Below, one piece after another: positions 18,203 to 26,870 of a stretch of 64,000 nucleotides of DNA. The position numbers and the translations under genes were made by a program. The notes below the pieces were generated by a model. The model had not been told where the DNA came from. It was given only the letters and a program-made list of their open reading frames with translations, and made no database searches. This DNA comes from Alistipes sp. An66. Its GTDB lineage: Bacteria > Bacteroidota > Bacteroidia > Bacteroidales > Rikenellaceae. The DNA lies in NCBI RefSeq assembly GCF_002161445.1, contig NZ_NFHT01000009.1, forward strand, positions 50,731 through 114,730. Direction: 5' to 3'. Position 1 is the stretch's first letter. The number at the start of each line of letters is the position of its first letter.

Positions 18203-18801
18203 TGAAGGTCGGGATTACGGGCGGCATCGGGAGCGGGAAGAGCACGGTTTGCCGCCTTTTTGCGCGACTGGGCGTTGCGGTCTACGACTCGGACCGGGAG
18301 GCCAAACGTCTCATGGCGGAGGATGCCGCGCTGCGCGGGGGGATCGTCGGGCGCTTCGGCGCCGGGAGCTATGCGGACGGTGTGCTGAACCGTGGCTACC
18401 TGGCCGCGCGGGTCTTCTCGGACCCGGAGGCGCTGGCGGCACTGAACGCGCTGGTGCATCCGGCCGTTCTGGCGGATTTCGCGGCGTGGTCCGAACGCCA
18501 GACGGGGGATTACGTGATTCTCGAAAGCGCGATCCTCTTCGAGGCGGGGCTGGAACACGCCGTGGACCGGACGGTTGCCGTATTGGCTCCGCTCGACCTG
18601 CGCATCGCACGCACATGCCGCCGCGACGGCTGCGACGCCGATGCGGTCCGCCGGCGGATTGCGGCGCAGGCGGATGACGACACGCTGCGCGAACGGGCCG
18701 ACTTCGCGGTGGTGAACGTTTTCGAGTCGGACCTCGAACCCACGGTGGCGGAACTGCACCGCCGATTCACGCTTGAAGCACGACAACGACATGGAAATTG
18801 A
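18199..18801 (+). CDS. coaE: Dephospho-CoA kinase
   Basis: The enzyme phosphorylates the 3'-OH of dephospho-CoA to give coenzyme A, the final step of CoA synthesis. It is 200 residues, the normal size. The P-loop is GGIGSGKS near the N terminus, and the substrate lid shows VYDSDREAKRL and LVHPAVLADF. The start overlaps the previous stop in an ATGA; a second ATG three bases on (18202) is equally possible. The next gene, folP, starts inside its last codons, so translational coupling along the cluster is likely. Confidence 0.95.
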   Translation: MMKVGITGGIGSGKSTVCRLFARLGVAVYDSDREAKRLMAEDAALRGGIVGRFGAGSYADGVLNRGYLAARVFSDPEALAALNALVHPAVLADFAAWSERQTGDYVILESAILFEAGLEHAVDRTVAVLAPLDLRIARTCRRDGCDADAVRRRIAAQADDDTLRERADFAVVNVFESDLEPTVAELHRRFTLEARQRHGN

Positions 18802-19606
18802 TCTTTCGACCCCGCGGGTGATGGCGATCCTGAACGTCACGCCCGATTCGTTCTATGCCGGGAGCCGGACTCCGGATGCCGCGGCCATTGAAACCCGCGT
18901 GCGGGAGGCGCTCGAAGCAGGAGCGTCGCTGATCGACGTGGGCGGCTACTCCTCGCGTCCGGGGGCCGACGAGGTTTCTCCCGAGGAGGAGTGGCGGCGG
19001 GTGTCGCTGGGGGTGGAGACGGTGCGTCGGATGGCCCCGGAGCTGCCGGTGTCGGTCGATACGTTCCGCAGCGGGGTGGCCCGGCGGACCATCGAGCGCT
19101 TCGGTGCGGTGATCGTCAACGACATCTCGGCCGGGGAGCTCGATCCGGAGATGTTTGCGCTCGTGGCGGAGAGCGGCGTGCCCTACGTGGCGATGCACAT
19201 GAAGGGGACGCCGCAGACGATGCAGTCGCAGACGGATTACCGGCGCGACATCACGACCGAAGTGGTCGACTATTTCCGCCGGCGGGTCGACGCGATGCTG
19301 GCGGCGGGAATCCGCCGCGAACGAATCATCCTCGATCCGGGTTTCGGTTTCGCGAAGACCGCGGAGCAGAATTTCGAACTGCTGGCCGGTCTGCACCGCC
19401 TGTGCGGGCTGGGTTTCCCGGTGCTGGCGGGTCTGTCGCGCAAGTCGATGATCTACCGCACGCTGGGTTGTACGCCTGCCGAGTCGCTGGCGGGGAGCGT
19501 TGCGCTGGGCTGGGAGTGCCTGCGGCAGGGTGCGCGGATCCTGCGGGTGCACGACGTGCGTGAGGCCGTGGATACCGTGAAACTATTCAACGCATACCGA
19601 TCATGA
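18791..19606 (+). CDS. folP: Dihydropteroate synthase
   Basis: The enzyme joins para-aminobenzoate to dihydropterin pyrophosphate in folate synthesis and is the sulfonamide target. With the ATG at 18791 it has 271 residues and starts [22 protein letters not shown], the family's first signature. An ATG at 18773 would add six residues, and I cannot exclude it. Further marks are [41 protein letters not shown], the [13 protein letters not shown] loop, and the [11 protein letters not shown] substrate site. It overlaps coaE at its start and the LolD-like gene at its stop (ATGA). Confidence 0.95.
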   Translation: MEIDLSTPRVMAILNVTPDSFYAGSRTPDAAAIETRVREALEAGASLIDVGGYSSRPGADEVSPEEEWRRVSLGVETVRRMAPELPVSVDTFRSGVARRTIERFGAVIVNDISAGELDPEMFALVAESGVPYVAMHMKGTPQTMQSQTDYRRDITTEVVDYFRRRVDAMLAAGIRRERIILDPGFGFAKTAEQNFELLAGLHRLCGLGFPVLAGLSRKSMIYRTLGCTPAESLAGSVALGWECLRQGARILRVHDVREAVDTVKLFNAYRS

Positions 19607-20259
19607 TACGGATTACGGAGATACACAAGCGTTTCGGCACGCTGGAAGTGCTGAAAGGCGTCTCTTTGGATGTGGCCCCGCGCGAGGTGGTCTCGATCGT
19701 CGGGGCGAGCGGTGCGGGCAAGACGACGCTGCTGCAAATCATCGGTACGCTGTCGCGCCCCGACTCCGGACGGGTGGAGATCGACGGACAGGATGTTTTC
19801 CGGCTGAACGACCGGGAGCTGTCGCGCTTCCGCAACGAGCGGATCGGTTTCGTCTTCCAGTTCCACCACCTGCTGGCGGAGTTCACGGCCTTCGAGAATG
19901 TCTGCATTCCGGGGCTGATCGGGCGCCGTCCGCGTGCGGAGGTGGAGCGTCGTGCCGCGGAGCTGCTCGACCTGATGGGCCTTTCGGCACGCCGCGACCA
20001 CAAGCCGGGACAGTTGTCGGGCGGCGAGCAGCAGCGGGTGGCGATTGCGCGTGCGCTGATCAACTCCCCGGCGGTGTTGCTGGCCGACGAGCCTTCGGGG
20101 AACCTCGATTCGCACAACCGCGACGAGATCCACCGCCTGTTCTTCGAACTGCGCGAGCGGTTGGGGCAGACGATCGTCGTGGTGACGCACGACGAGCACC
20201 TGGCCGCGATGGCCGACCGGACGATCACGATGTCCGACGGCCGGATCCTTCTTCCCTGA
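19603..20259 (+). CDS. ABC transporter ATPase, LolD-like
   Basis: This 218-residue ATP-binding subunit has Walker A GASGAGKT (near residue 34), the Q-loop in [10 protein letters not shown], the signature [15 protein letters not shown], Walker [13 protein letters not shown] and an H-loop in VVTHDEH. The LLxEFTAxENV segment after the Q-loop and the overall length are those of the MacB/LolD class. In that class it powers release of lipoproteins from the inner membrane to the LolA carrier. No LolC/E permease is adjacent, but lolA occurs at 56309, so the role is plausible and not proven. It starts within the folP stop codon. Confidence 0.85.
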   Translation: MIRITEIHKRFGTLEVLKGVSLDVAPREVVSIVGASGAGKTTLLQIIGTLSRPDSGRVEIDGQDVFRLNDRELSRFRNERIGFVFQFHHLLAEFTAFENVCIPGLIGRRPRAEVERRAAELLDLMGLSARRDHKPGQLSGGEQQRVAIARALINSPAVLLADEPSGNLDSHNRDEIHRLFFELRERLGQTIVVVTHDEHLAAMADRTITMSDGRILLP

Positions 20260-20327
20260 CCCCCTTCGCGGCGTTGCCAGCCTGCGGAGCCCCGCGCGCG
20301 GCAGCGTCCCTTTGAACCCTTCCAATT

Positions 20328-21110
20328 ATGGAGCAACCCGAACTGCACGCGCTTCTCGAACGCCTTTACGACCGTTACAACCGTCCGGAGTTCATCCCGG
20401 AGGATCCGATCTCGGTGCCGCACCGCTATGCGGAGCGTGCCGACCGGGAGATTGCGGGCTTTTTTTCGGCGACGATCGCCTGGGGAAACCGCAAGTCGAT
20501 CGTGCGCAACGGCCACCGGATGATGCGCCTGATGGACGATGCCCCGGCGGATTTCGTGCGCCACGCCTCGGATCGGGAGCTGGCGCAGCTGGACACCTAT
20601 GCCCACCGCACGTTCAACGGCGGCGACCTGCGGGATTTCGTGCTGGCGCTGCGGCGCCTGGATGCGCGCTTCGGCGGGATCGGGGCCTTTTTCGAGACGC
20701 GCTATGCGGAGCTGCATGACCTGCGTCCCGTGTTGGCGGAGTTCCGGCGGGAGTTCTTCGCCGCGGAGCATGCCCCGCGCTGCGAGAAACACCTCTCGGC
20801 GATCGAACGCGGCGCGGCCTGCAAACGGCTCTGCATGTACCTGCGCTGGATGGTGCGGTGCGACGACCGGGGCGTGGACTTCGGCGAGTGGCGGGGGATC
20901 CCGATGTCGGCGCTCTACCTGCCGCTGGACCTTCATGTCGGGGCGATGGGTCGTGCCCTGGGACTGCTGACGCGGCGGCAGAACGACTGGCGGGCCGTCG
21001 AGGAGATCACCGCGGCGCTCCGCACCTTCGACCCGGCGGATCCCGTGCGCTACGACTTTTCGCTCTTCGGCGCAGGGGTGGACGGTTATCTGAATGCCTG
21101 TGAAGCGTAA
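20328..21110 (+). CDS. TIGR02757 (DUF2400) family protein
   Basis: This 260-residue protein is a widespread Bacteroidota family of unknown function. It is recognised by EDPISVPHRY, DREIAGFFSATIAWGNRKSIVRNG, YAHRTFNGGDL, KRLCMYLRWMVR and YLPLDLHVG. The helical pattern with W-G-N-R and LHVG is reminiscent of HhH-type DNA glycosylase folds, but no catalytic residues can be assigned. It overlaps the following methyltransferase gene by 17 bases, which suggests coupled translation. Confidence 0.85.
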   Translation: MEQPELHALLERLYDRYNRPEFIPEDPISVPHRYAERADREIAGFFSATIAWGNRKSIVRNGHRMMRLMDDAPADFVRHASDRELAQLDTYAHRTFNGGDLRDFVLALRRLDARFGGIGAFFETRYAELHDLRPVLAEFRREFFAAEHAPRCEKHLSAIERGAACKRLCMYLRWMVRCDDRGVDFGEWRGIPMSALYLPLDLHVGAMGRALGLLTRRQNDWRAVEEITAALRTFDPADPVRYDFSLFGAGVDGYLNACEA

Positions 21111-21840
21111 CGAATCACATATCGAACGCATCGACGGAGCTTTCCGCTTCAAGCGTTTCACGGTCCGTCAGGATCGCTGCCCGATGAAGGTCGGGACCGA
21201 CGGCGTGCTGCTCGGGGCGTGGACCGGACTGCGCTCCTCGGAGCGGCGGATGCTCGACATCGGCACCGGGACGGGGCTGATCGCGCTGATGCTGGCGCAA
21301 CGGGCTCCGGAGGCCGAGGTGACGGGCATCGACATCGACGACGTGTCGCAGGCGCGCGAGAACGGCGAGGCATCGCCGTGGGGTTCCCGCCTGCACTTCG
21401 TGCAGACTCCGGTGCAGCGGTTCGCACCCGCGGAGCGCTTCGACCGGATCGTCTCGAATCCGCCGTTCTACGACGCCACGCTGCCGAGTCCCGATGCAGG
21501 GCGCACGACGGCGCGGCACACCGTAGCGCTGCCCTTTTCCGAGTTGTGCGATGCGGTGTTGCGGCTGCTGGCTCCGGGCGGGCGGTTCTCCGTGGTGCTT
21601 CCGCAGAGCGAGGTGGGTCGGTTCCTGCTGGCGGCGGGCGGGCGTCTGACGACGCTCCGCCGCACGGATGTCCGCACGACGCCGCGGCGTCCGGCGAAAC
21701 GGACCCTGCTGGAACTGGCGCGGACGGAGGAGGCCGACGGCGCCCCGATGGTCGACGAACTGGTGATCGGCACGGGCGAACACGAAGACTACACGCCCGA
21801 ATACCGGGCACTGACCCGTGATTTTTACCTGAAATTTTGA
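21094..21840 (+). CDS. trmN6: tRNA1(Val) (adenine37-N6)-methyltransferase
   Basis: The enzyme methylates N6 of A37 in tRNA1-Val using S-adenosylmethionine; the E. coli homologue is YfiC/TrmN6. It has 248 residues. The N-terminal RFKRFTVRQDRCPMKVGTDGVLLGAW is a strong family tag. The SAM-binding motif is DIGTGTGLIALMLAQ, and the amino-methyltransferase motif IV is SNPPFYDATL. The ATG at 21094 lies inside the upstream gene; a start a few codons on is possible. The last codons (TTTTGA) form part of the next gene's promoter. Confidence 0.9.
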   Translation: MPVKRNESHIERIDGAFRFKRFTVRQDRCPMKVGTDGVLLGAWTGLRSSERRMLDIGTGTGLIALMLAQRAPEAEVTGIDIDDVSQARENGEASPWGSRLHFVQTPVQRFAPAERFDRIVSNPPFYDATLPSPDAGRTTARHTVALPFSELCDAVLRLLAPGGRFSVVLPQSEVGRFLLAAGGRLTTLRRTDVRTTPRRPAKRTLLELARTEEADGAPMVDELVIGTGEHEDYTPEYRALTRDFYLKF

Positions 21841-21866
21841 CGGCACGCGAAAAAAAGCTACTTTTG
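21836..21866 (+). promoter_or_regulatory. Consensus Bacteroidota promoter for the DUF4831 gene
   Basis: TTTG (21836-21839, overlapping the trmN6 stop codon) and TACTTTTG (21859-21866) are spaced by exactly 19 bases. Confidence 0.85.
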
Positions 21867-21892
21867 TCGGACGGCATTAAAACTTTCAGACC

Positions 21893-22786
21893 ATGAAATT
21901 CAGACTTTTGTCGCTGGCGCTGTTTCTGACGGGCGCCGTGATGGCCCAGAATCCCTACATCGCGCTCCAAGGCGCGGACGCCACTTCGGAGGGGATCCGC
22001 ATTTCGCAGCCGCGGACGATTCTGGCCGTGGATGTTACGGTGGCGTGCGACCGGGTTCTTGCAGGCCCCTATGCGCGTTATGCGCAGAAGTTCCTCGGCG
22101 TGCGGGCGTCGCTGGCCGACAAGACGACGTGGAGCATCACCGGGGCGCAGATCGCCCTGCTCGATGCCGAGACCAGCCTGCGGGCATCGGCACCGGCACC
22201 GGCGACGCTCCGTTCCCGGAGTTATGCCGTCTCGGAGGAGGATTTCGCGCGACTGCAACCCGACAAACTGGACATGGCGGTTCTGCCGCTGGAAGATGCC
22301 GCACGGGCTGCTGCCGAGCGGATCTTCTCGCTGCGCCGCCACCGGCTGGAACTCATCACGGGCGAAGCGGGCGAGCATGTCTTCGGCGAGGGCCTGAACG
22401 CCGCGCTTGCGGAGATCGACCGCCAGGAGCAGAGCTGCCTGGAACTCTTCCTCGGCAAGCAGGTCGTCTCGACCGAGACACGCCGCTACGTGGTCTATCC
22501 GCAATCGGACAAGAAACAGTATATCGTGTGCCGGTTCAGCCCGGCCGCGGGACTTCTTCCCGAGAACGACCTTTCGGGCGACATCGTGCTGCTGCAAATC
22601 GAACCTTCGGGAGCCCTTCCGGCCAGCGAACTCGAAGCCGGGCCGAAGGAGCGGGAGGTGGTGAAGTGCCGTGTGGCCGATCCTTCGACCTGTACGGTCG
22701 TGGCCGGCGGACGCGAATATGCGCGTTCGGTGCTTCCGGTCTTCGAATTCGGCCGGACGATCAACGTGGCCCTGCCCCGCAAATAG
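21893..22786 (+). CDS. DUF4831 family secreted protein
   Basis: The protein has 297 residues with a signal peptide (MKFRLLSLALFLTGAVMAQ), so it acts in the periplasm or envelope. The body fits the Bacteroidota DUF4831 family: an early LAVDVTVACDRVLAGPYARYAQKFLG, then SITGAQIALLD, and later EKIFSLRRHRLELITGE-like sequence (residues 143-160). Its function is unknown. It has a consensus promoter of its own and is followed after 27 bases by the HEAT-like gene, which may be co-transcribed. Confidence 0.85.
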   Translation: MKFRLLSLALFLTGAVMAQNPYIALQGADATSEGIRISQPRTILAVDVTVACDRVLAGPYARYAQKFLGVRASLADKTTWSITGAQIALLDAETSLRASAPAPATLRSRSYAVSEEDFARLQPDKLDMAVLPLEDAARAAAERIFSLRRHRLELITGEAGEHVFGEGLNAALAEIDRQEQSCLELFLGKQVVSTETRRYVVYPQSDKKQYIVCRFSPAAGLLPENDLSGDIVLLQIEPSGALPASELEAGPKEREVVKCRVADPSTCTVVAGGREYARSVLPVFEFGRTINVALPRK

Positions 22787-22813
22787 TACCACCCGCCGAG
22801 CCTCCTTTCGAAG

Positions 22814-23506
22814 ATGGATTTCACCTCGCGCATGACGACCCTGCTCGGGGCCTTCCGTCGGGAGCGGAACGGCGCCGTGGCCGATTCCATGCGCTTCTAC
22901 GGCCGCCCTTACGGACTGAACTACGGCGTGAGCCTTCCGACGCTCCGGCATCTGGCCCGCGCCGGGGCGACGGACCACGATTTCGCCCGCTACCTCTACC
23001 TTCAGGATGTCCGGGAGCTGCGCCTGGCGGCGTTCCATATCGCCGATCCGGCACGCCTGACGCCCGATGAGTTCTCCTTCTGGGGCGACGGGATGCTGAA
23101 TTCCGAGATGGCCGAGGAGGGTGCCTTTGCCCTGTGGAGCCGGGCGGCATCCCTTCCGGCGTTGTTCGACGCCTGGCTGGCCCCCGCTGCGGGCTGGCTT
23201 CGGGCCTATGCGGCGCTGATGGCCGCAGCCCGCGCCGCGGAACCCGCGGAGACCTGGATCCCGCAGATCATCGGGACGGTCCGTCGGATGGCCGAGGAAA
23301 ACCGGCCCGAAAGCCGGCTGGTGGCCCGGGGCGCCGTAGCGGCCCTCGTGGCAATCGGATCGCGGAGCGAATCCCTGCGGCAGGAGGTTCTCCGGGCTGT
23401 GGGTTCGCTGGGGACGCTTCCTGCCGAGACGCTGGTCCGCGAGGAGTTGGAGTGGCAGCTGCCTCCTGCCGATGACGCACCCTTGTCCGCTGACGGTGCC
23501 CGCTGA
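22814..23506 (+). CDS. HEAT-repeat protein related to DNA alkylation repair (AlkD-like) proteins
   Basis: The 230-residue all-helical protein begins RRERNGAVADSMRFYGRPYGLNYGVSLPTLRHLA. It continues with regular HEAT-like helical pairs (LYLQDVRELRLAAFHIADP; AEEGAFALWSR). This matches a Bacteroidota group annotated as DNA alkylation repair-like. AlkD glycosylases excise bulky alkylated bases using a Trp/Asp/Arg cleft. I cannot confirm those residues here, so an enzymatic role is uncertain. It ends at a terminator shared with radA. Confidence 0.65.
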   Translation: MDFTSRMTTLLGAFRRERNGAVADSMRFYGRPYGLNYGVSLPTLRHLARAGATDHDFARYLYLQDVRELRLAAFHIADPARLTPDEFSFWGDGMLNSEMAEEGAFALWSRAASLPALFDAWLAPAAGWLRAYAALMAAARAAEPAETWIPQIIGTVRRMAEENRPESRLVARGAVAALVAIGSRSESLRQEVLRAVGSLGTLPAETLVREELEWQLPPADDAPLSADGAR

Positions 23507-23571
23507 TGGCATCCGCGCACGACGCGCGTTGACGCCGCTCCGGACCGGTTCCCGCAAATACGTATGACACA

Positions 23572-23624
23572 AACGGATCCCGACGCCTTTTCCGTTTCGG
23601 AATGCGCCGGGATCCGTTGTTTTC
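23572..23624. terminator. Terminator between convergent HEAT-like gene and radA
   Basis: A perfect 11-bp stem AACGGATCCCG (23572-23582) / CGGGATCCGTT (23608-23618) encloses a long loop and is followed by a T-rich stretch. Confidence 0.8.
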
Positions 23625-23674
23625 TGTTCCTTTCCGCTCTCCGGGACCTCTGTCGTTCTCTCCGGGCCCTCCCG

Positions 23675-25045
23675 CTACTCGACGAAGAGGGCCTTCGGGA
23701 GCTGGTCGATGCTGTTGATCGTTACGACTTCGATGCCCTTCGGCCGCTTGAACCCCTTCGGGAGATAGCCCGACACGACGATGCGGCGGAATCCCAGCCG
23801 GGCGGCCTCGCTGATGCGCTGCTCGGTGCGGGGTGCGGGGCGCACCTCGCCCGAGAGTCCGATCTCCCCGGCGCAGCAGACGCCGTCGGCCACGGGACGG
23901 TCGTAGTAGGAGGAGATCACGGCGGCCACGACCGCGAGATCCAACCCCGGATCGGCGACCTTGAATCCTCCGGCGAAGTTCAGAAAGACGTCCTTCTGGA
24001 ACATCTTCATGCCGACCCGTTTTTCGAGCACGGCGAGGAGCATGTTCATGCGGCGGGCGTCGTATCCGGTCGACGAGCGCTGGGGGGTTCCGTAGGCGGC
24101 GCCGCAGACGAGCGCCTGCACCTCGATCAGATAGGGTCTCACGCCGTCGGCCGAAGCTCCCACGGCGATTCCCGACAGCGGCTCCTCGTAATGGGTCAGC
24201 AGGATCTCCGAGGGGTTGTCCACGCCGCGCAGGCCGCCTTCGAGCATCTCGAAGACGCCGATCTCGAACGTGGCGCCGAAGCGGTTCTTGATGCCGCGCA
24301 GGATGCGGTAGACGTTGTTGCTGTCGCCCTCGAATTGCAGGACGACGTCGACGATGTGTTCGAGGATCTTGGGACCGGCGATGGCTCCGTCCTTGGTGAT
24401 GTGGCCGATGATGAAGATCGACGTGCCGGTGGTCTTGGCGTATTTGAGCAGCGTGGCGGCGCACTCGCGGATCTGCGAGACGCTGCCGGCCGACGAATCC
24501 AGCAACTCGGTGTAGATGGTCTGTATGGAGTCGATCACCACCAGGTCGGGCTGTTGTTCGGCGATCTGGGCGACGATGTTCTCCAACAGCGTTTCGGGGT
24601 AGATCAGGCACTCGTCGTTGCCGATTCCGATGCGTGCGGCGCGCATCTTGATCTGCTCGGCGGACTCCTCGCCCGAGACGTAGAGGGTTTTCAGTCCGTT
24701 TGCCGCGAGGGCGATCTGCAACGAGAGGGTCGATTTTCCGATTCCGGGCTCGCCGCCGAGCAGGATCAGCGATCCGGGGACCATGCCGCCGCCCAGCACG
24801 CGGTTGACCTCGGCATTTCCGAGGTCGATGCGTCGATGTTCGCTTTCGCGGATGTCGCGCACGCGCTGGGGCCGCGACGTCGGGAGGGGCCCGGCGACAT
24901 TCGCCGTCACGGGACCGCTTTCGCGGGCGATGATCTCCTCGGTGAAGGTGTTCCATTCACCGCACGAGGGGCATTTCCCGAGCCATTTCGGGGCTTCGAA
25001 TCCGCAGTTTTTGCAGAAGTAGGCTTTCTTGACTTTGGCGGACAT
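23675..25045 (-). CDS. radA: DNA repair protein RadA
   Basis: This 456-residue RecA-like helicase processes branched recombination intermediates. The N-terminal C4 zinc finger (CKNCGFEAPKWLGKCPSCGEW) is followed by the ATPase with Walker A GGEPGIGKST and the RadA-specific KNRFGATFE motif. The C-terminal Lon-protease-like domain (LLAVLEKRVGMKM, FLNFAGGFKVADPGLDLAV) is inactive as a protease in this family. It is the last gene of the minus-strand cluster from 30301, 7 bases after the lipoprotein gene, and ends near a shared terminator. Confidence 0.97.
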   Translation of the reverse strand: MSAKVKKAYFCKNCGFEAPKWLGKCPSCGEWNTFTEEIIARESGPVTANVAGPLPTSRPQRVRDIRESEHRRIDLGNAEVNRVLGGGMVPGSLILLGGEPGIGKSTLSLQIALAANGLKTLYVSGEESAEQIKMRAARIGIGNDECLIYPETLLENIVAQIAEQQPDLVVIDSIQTIYTELLDSSAGSVSQIRECAATLLKYAKTTGTSIFIIGHITKDGAIAGPKILEHIVDVVLQFEGDSNNVYRILRGIKNRFGATFEIGVFEMLEGGLRGVDNPSEILLTHYEEPLSGIAVGASADGVRPYLIEVQALVCGAAYGTPQRSSTGYDARRMNMLLAVLEKRVGMKMFQKDVFLNFAGGFKVADPGLDLAVVAAVISSYYDRPVADGVCCAGEIGLSGEVRPAPRTEQRISEAARLGFRRIVVSGYLPKGFKRPKGIEVVTINSIDQLPKALFVE

Positions 25046-25052
25046 TTCGGGG

Positions 25053-25670
25053 TCAGTTTGCGGGTGTCGAGGTGTATTCGCGGCGGACGACCTTCGTGAG
25101 GTCGCTCTCGGGATAGCGTTTCTGGAACTCCTTGGTGAGGTCGACCGTCAGGAGGACCCTGCGCACGCCGTCCGTGTCGGTGTAGGAGGAGAGTGCGGCG
25201 GTGTAGTCGAGTTCCAGGAAGAGAAACCGGATCTCCGTGGCTCCGGGCTCCTTGAAGAAGGCGCCCGGCACGGTCCCGGCCTCCGCGGCGGTGTCGACCG
25301 TGAGCGGCCCTCGGTTGTAGCGCGTGAAGTCGAGCGCATAGCTCCCGCCGGCCTGTACGGGCGCCTCGGCCAGCACTTCGGCCTGAATCTGCGCCACCAG
25401 CGGATCGACCGGCTCCTCCGTTCCGTCCGTTGTGCCGGAATCCACCGTGCCGTCCGTACTTCCGGAATCGTCCGTGCCGTCCGTCCCCTCCGATCCGGAG
25501 TCTTCGCCGGTCGAGGGCTCTTCGGGCTCTTCGGGCTCCGGAAGCGTCACTTCGGCCTCGATGCGCACGACGGGGTAGGCGATCGAGTAGAAGACCTCCG
25601 AATCGTCGCCGCACCCGCCCGCAGCGAGCAGGGCGGCGGTCAAAAACAGATATGCGATGAGTCTTTTCAT
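25053..25670 (-). CDS. Predicted lipoprotein with Asp/Ser/Thr/Gly-rich linker
   Basis: The protein has 205 residues. The signal MKRLIAYLFLTAALLAAGGC places the lipid-carrying Cys at residue 20. A low-complexity acidic linker (about residues 44-85, repeats of GTDG and STDGT) joins it to a C-terminal domain of about 110 residues (VQAGGSYALDFTRYNRGPL, FLFLELDYTAALSSYTD). I do not recognise the domain. The start overlaps the LUD gene's stop by 4 bases, so translation is coupled. Linkers of this kind often span the periplasm or lift a domain off the cell surface; that is inference. Confidence 0.7.
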   Translation of the reverse strand: MKRLIAYLFLTAALLAAGGCGDDSEVFYSIAYPVVRIEAEVTLPEPEEPEEPSTGEDSGSEGTDGTDDSGSTDGTVDSGTTDGTEEPVDPLVAQIQAEVLAEAPVQAGGSYALDFTRYNRGPLTVDTAAEAGTVPGAFFKEPGATEIRFLFLELDYTAALSSYTDTDGVRRVLLTVDLTKEFQKRYPESDLTKVVRREYTSTPAN

Positions 25671-26302
25671 AATCCCAGATCCTGATCAATCAATACGACG
25701 AGAATGCGGCCCGCAGGGTGGCACCGCAGCATCTCCATGCGGGTGTTGCAGATGCGGTCGGGGGCGTTGCAGTCCATGCAGACGCCGGTTTTGGCGCAGG
25801 GGGTTCGGAATCCCGGATGGCGGGCGATGTTCTGCGGTGCGGCGATGCGACGGATGCGCTCTTCGGCTTCGTCGCGAGAGGCGACGATCTTGTTGCGCCC
25901 GGCGACAAGGACGACCTTCCGGGGCCCGAACGCCACCGGGGCGATGCGGTTTCCGACCATGTCGAGCCAGTGGAGCGTACCCTCGGCGGTGATGGCGTTC
26001 ACGCCCGTGATGAAGAGGTCGGACATGAGGGCCTGACGCCGGATTTCGAGCCGTTCGGGACGCGGCATCGAGGCGTCGAACCCGTCGAGCAGCGTCCAAT
26101 CGCCGTTCGTGCGGAGCCACTCGATGATGCCCGTTTCGCGCATCGACATCGAGTCTCCGAACGAGACGAGCTTCGGGGCTTCGGTCTCGACGACGGCCCG
26201 GATCTTCGCGAAGGCCTCCTGCGGGGTCGCGACGACGGCGGTTTCGAAGTGGTGTCGGCGCAGCGCTTCGGCGCAGGCGTGGAGTTTTTCAGCGTTTGTC
26301 AT
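25667..26302 (-). CDS. LUD-domain (LutC-like) protein
   Basis: With the ATG at 26302 the protein has 211 residues and begins MTNAEKLHACAEALRRHHFE. The LUD fold marks are FGDSMSMRETGI, DLFITGVNAITAEGTLHWLD and the GRNKIVASRDEAEERIRRIAAP segment. The C-terminal Cys-rich piece (TPCAKTGVCMDCNAPDRICN) resembles that of stand-alone LUD proteins. LutC proteins act in lactate oxidation with LutA and LutB, but neither is present here, so this single-gene version may do something else. It overlaps the acetyltransferase gene by 14 bases. Confidence 0.85.
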   Translation of the reverse strand: MTNAEKLHACAEALRRHHFETAVVATPQEAFAKIRAVVETEAPKLVSFGDSMSMRETGIIEWLRTNGDWTLLDGFDASMPRPERLEIRRQALMSDLFITGVNAITAEGTLHWLDMVGNRIAPVAFGPRKVVLVAGRNKIVASRDEAEERIRRIAAPQNIARHPGFRTPCAKTGVCMDCNAPDRICNTRMEMLRCHPAGRILVVLIDQDLGL

Positions 26303-26861
26303 GATGGTTGTCGAGTTTTCGTTTGACGACGGCGGGGTTCCCGGCGGCAAGCGAGTCGTCGGGGATGTCGCGCGTGACGACGCTCCCGGCAGCGATGATG
26401 CAGCGGTTGCCGATCGTCACTCCGGGGCAGACGATCACGCCGCCTCCCAACCAGCAGTCGTCGCCGATGCGGATCGCTTTTCCGGTTTCGATCGGCTTGC
26501 GGCGTTCGAGGTAGTCGATCGGGTGGTGGGGCGTGTAGAGCTGGCAGTTGGGTCCGATGAGCGTGTGGTCGCCGATCGTGATGCCCCCGCCGTCGAGGAA
26601 CGTGCAGTTGAAGTTGATGACGACCCCTTCGCCGACGGTGGTCCGGAATCCGAAGTCGCAGTGGAACGGCGTGATCAGGTAGCTCGAATCGGGAAATCCG
26701 GGGATCAGTTCGCGCAGGGCGGCACGATAGCCCTGCGTGTCGCGGTAGCGGGCCGCATTGAGTCTTTCGAGTCGTTCATGGGCCTGGAAATTGAGTTCCA
26801 GCGCCTCGGGGTCGCTGTAATCGTAGAGCTCGCCCCGCATCATCTTTTCCACCTCGGTCAT
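26289..26861 (-). CDS. Maltose/galactoside O-acetyltransferase-like enzyme
   Basis: This 190-residue left-handed parallel beta-helix enzyme would transfer acetyl from acetyl-CoA to a sugar hydroxyl. The N-terminal Mac domain (TEVEKMMRGELYDYSDPEAL) is followed by hexapeptide repeats. The catalytic His lies in TPHHPIDYLERRKPIETGK, and the family terminus is GVTIGNRCIIAAGSVVTRDIPDDSLAAGNPAVV. The real substrate is unclear for this family. It starts 9 bases after rseP. Confidence 0.88.
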   Translation of the reverse strand: MTEVEKMMRGELYDYSDPEALELNFQAHERLERLNAARYRDTQGYRAALRELIPGFPDSSYLITPFHCDFGFRTTVGEGVVINFNCTFLDGGGITIGDHTLIGPNCQLYTPHHPIDYLERRKPIETGKAIRIGDDCWLGGGVIVCPGVTIGNRCIIAAGSVVTRDIPDDSLAAGNPAVVKRKLDNHHDKR

Positions 26862-26870
26862 GGCCGTATG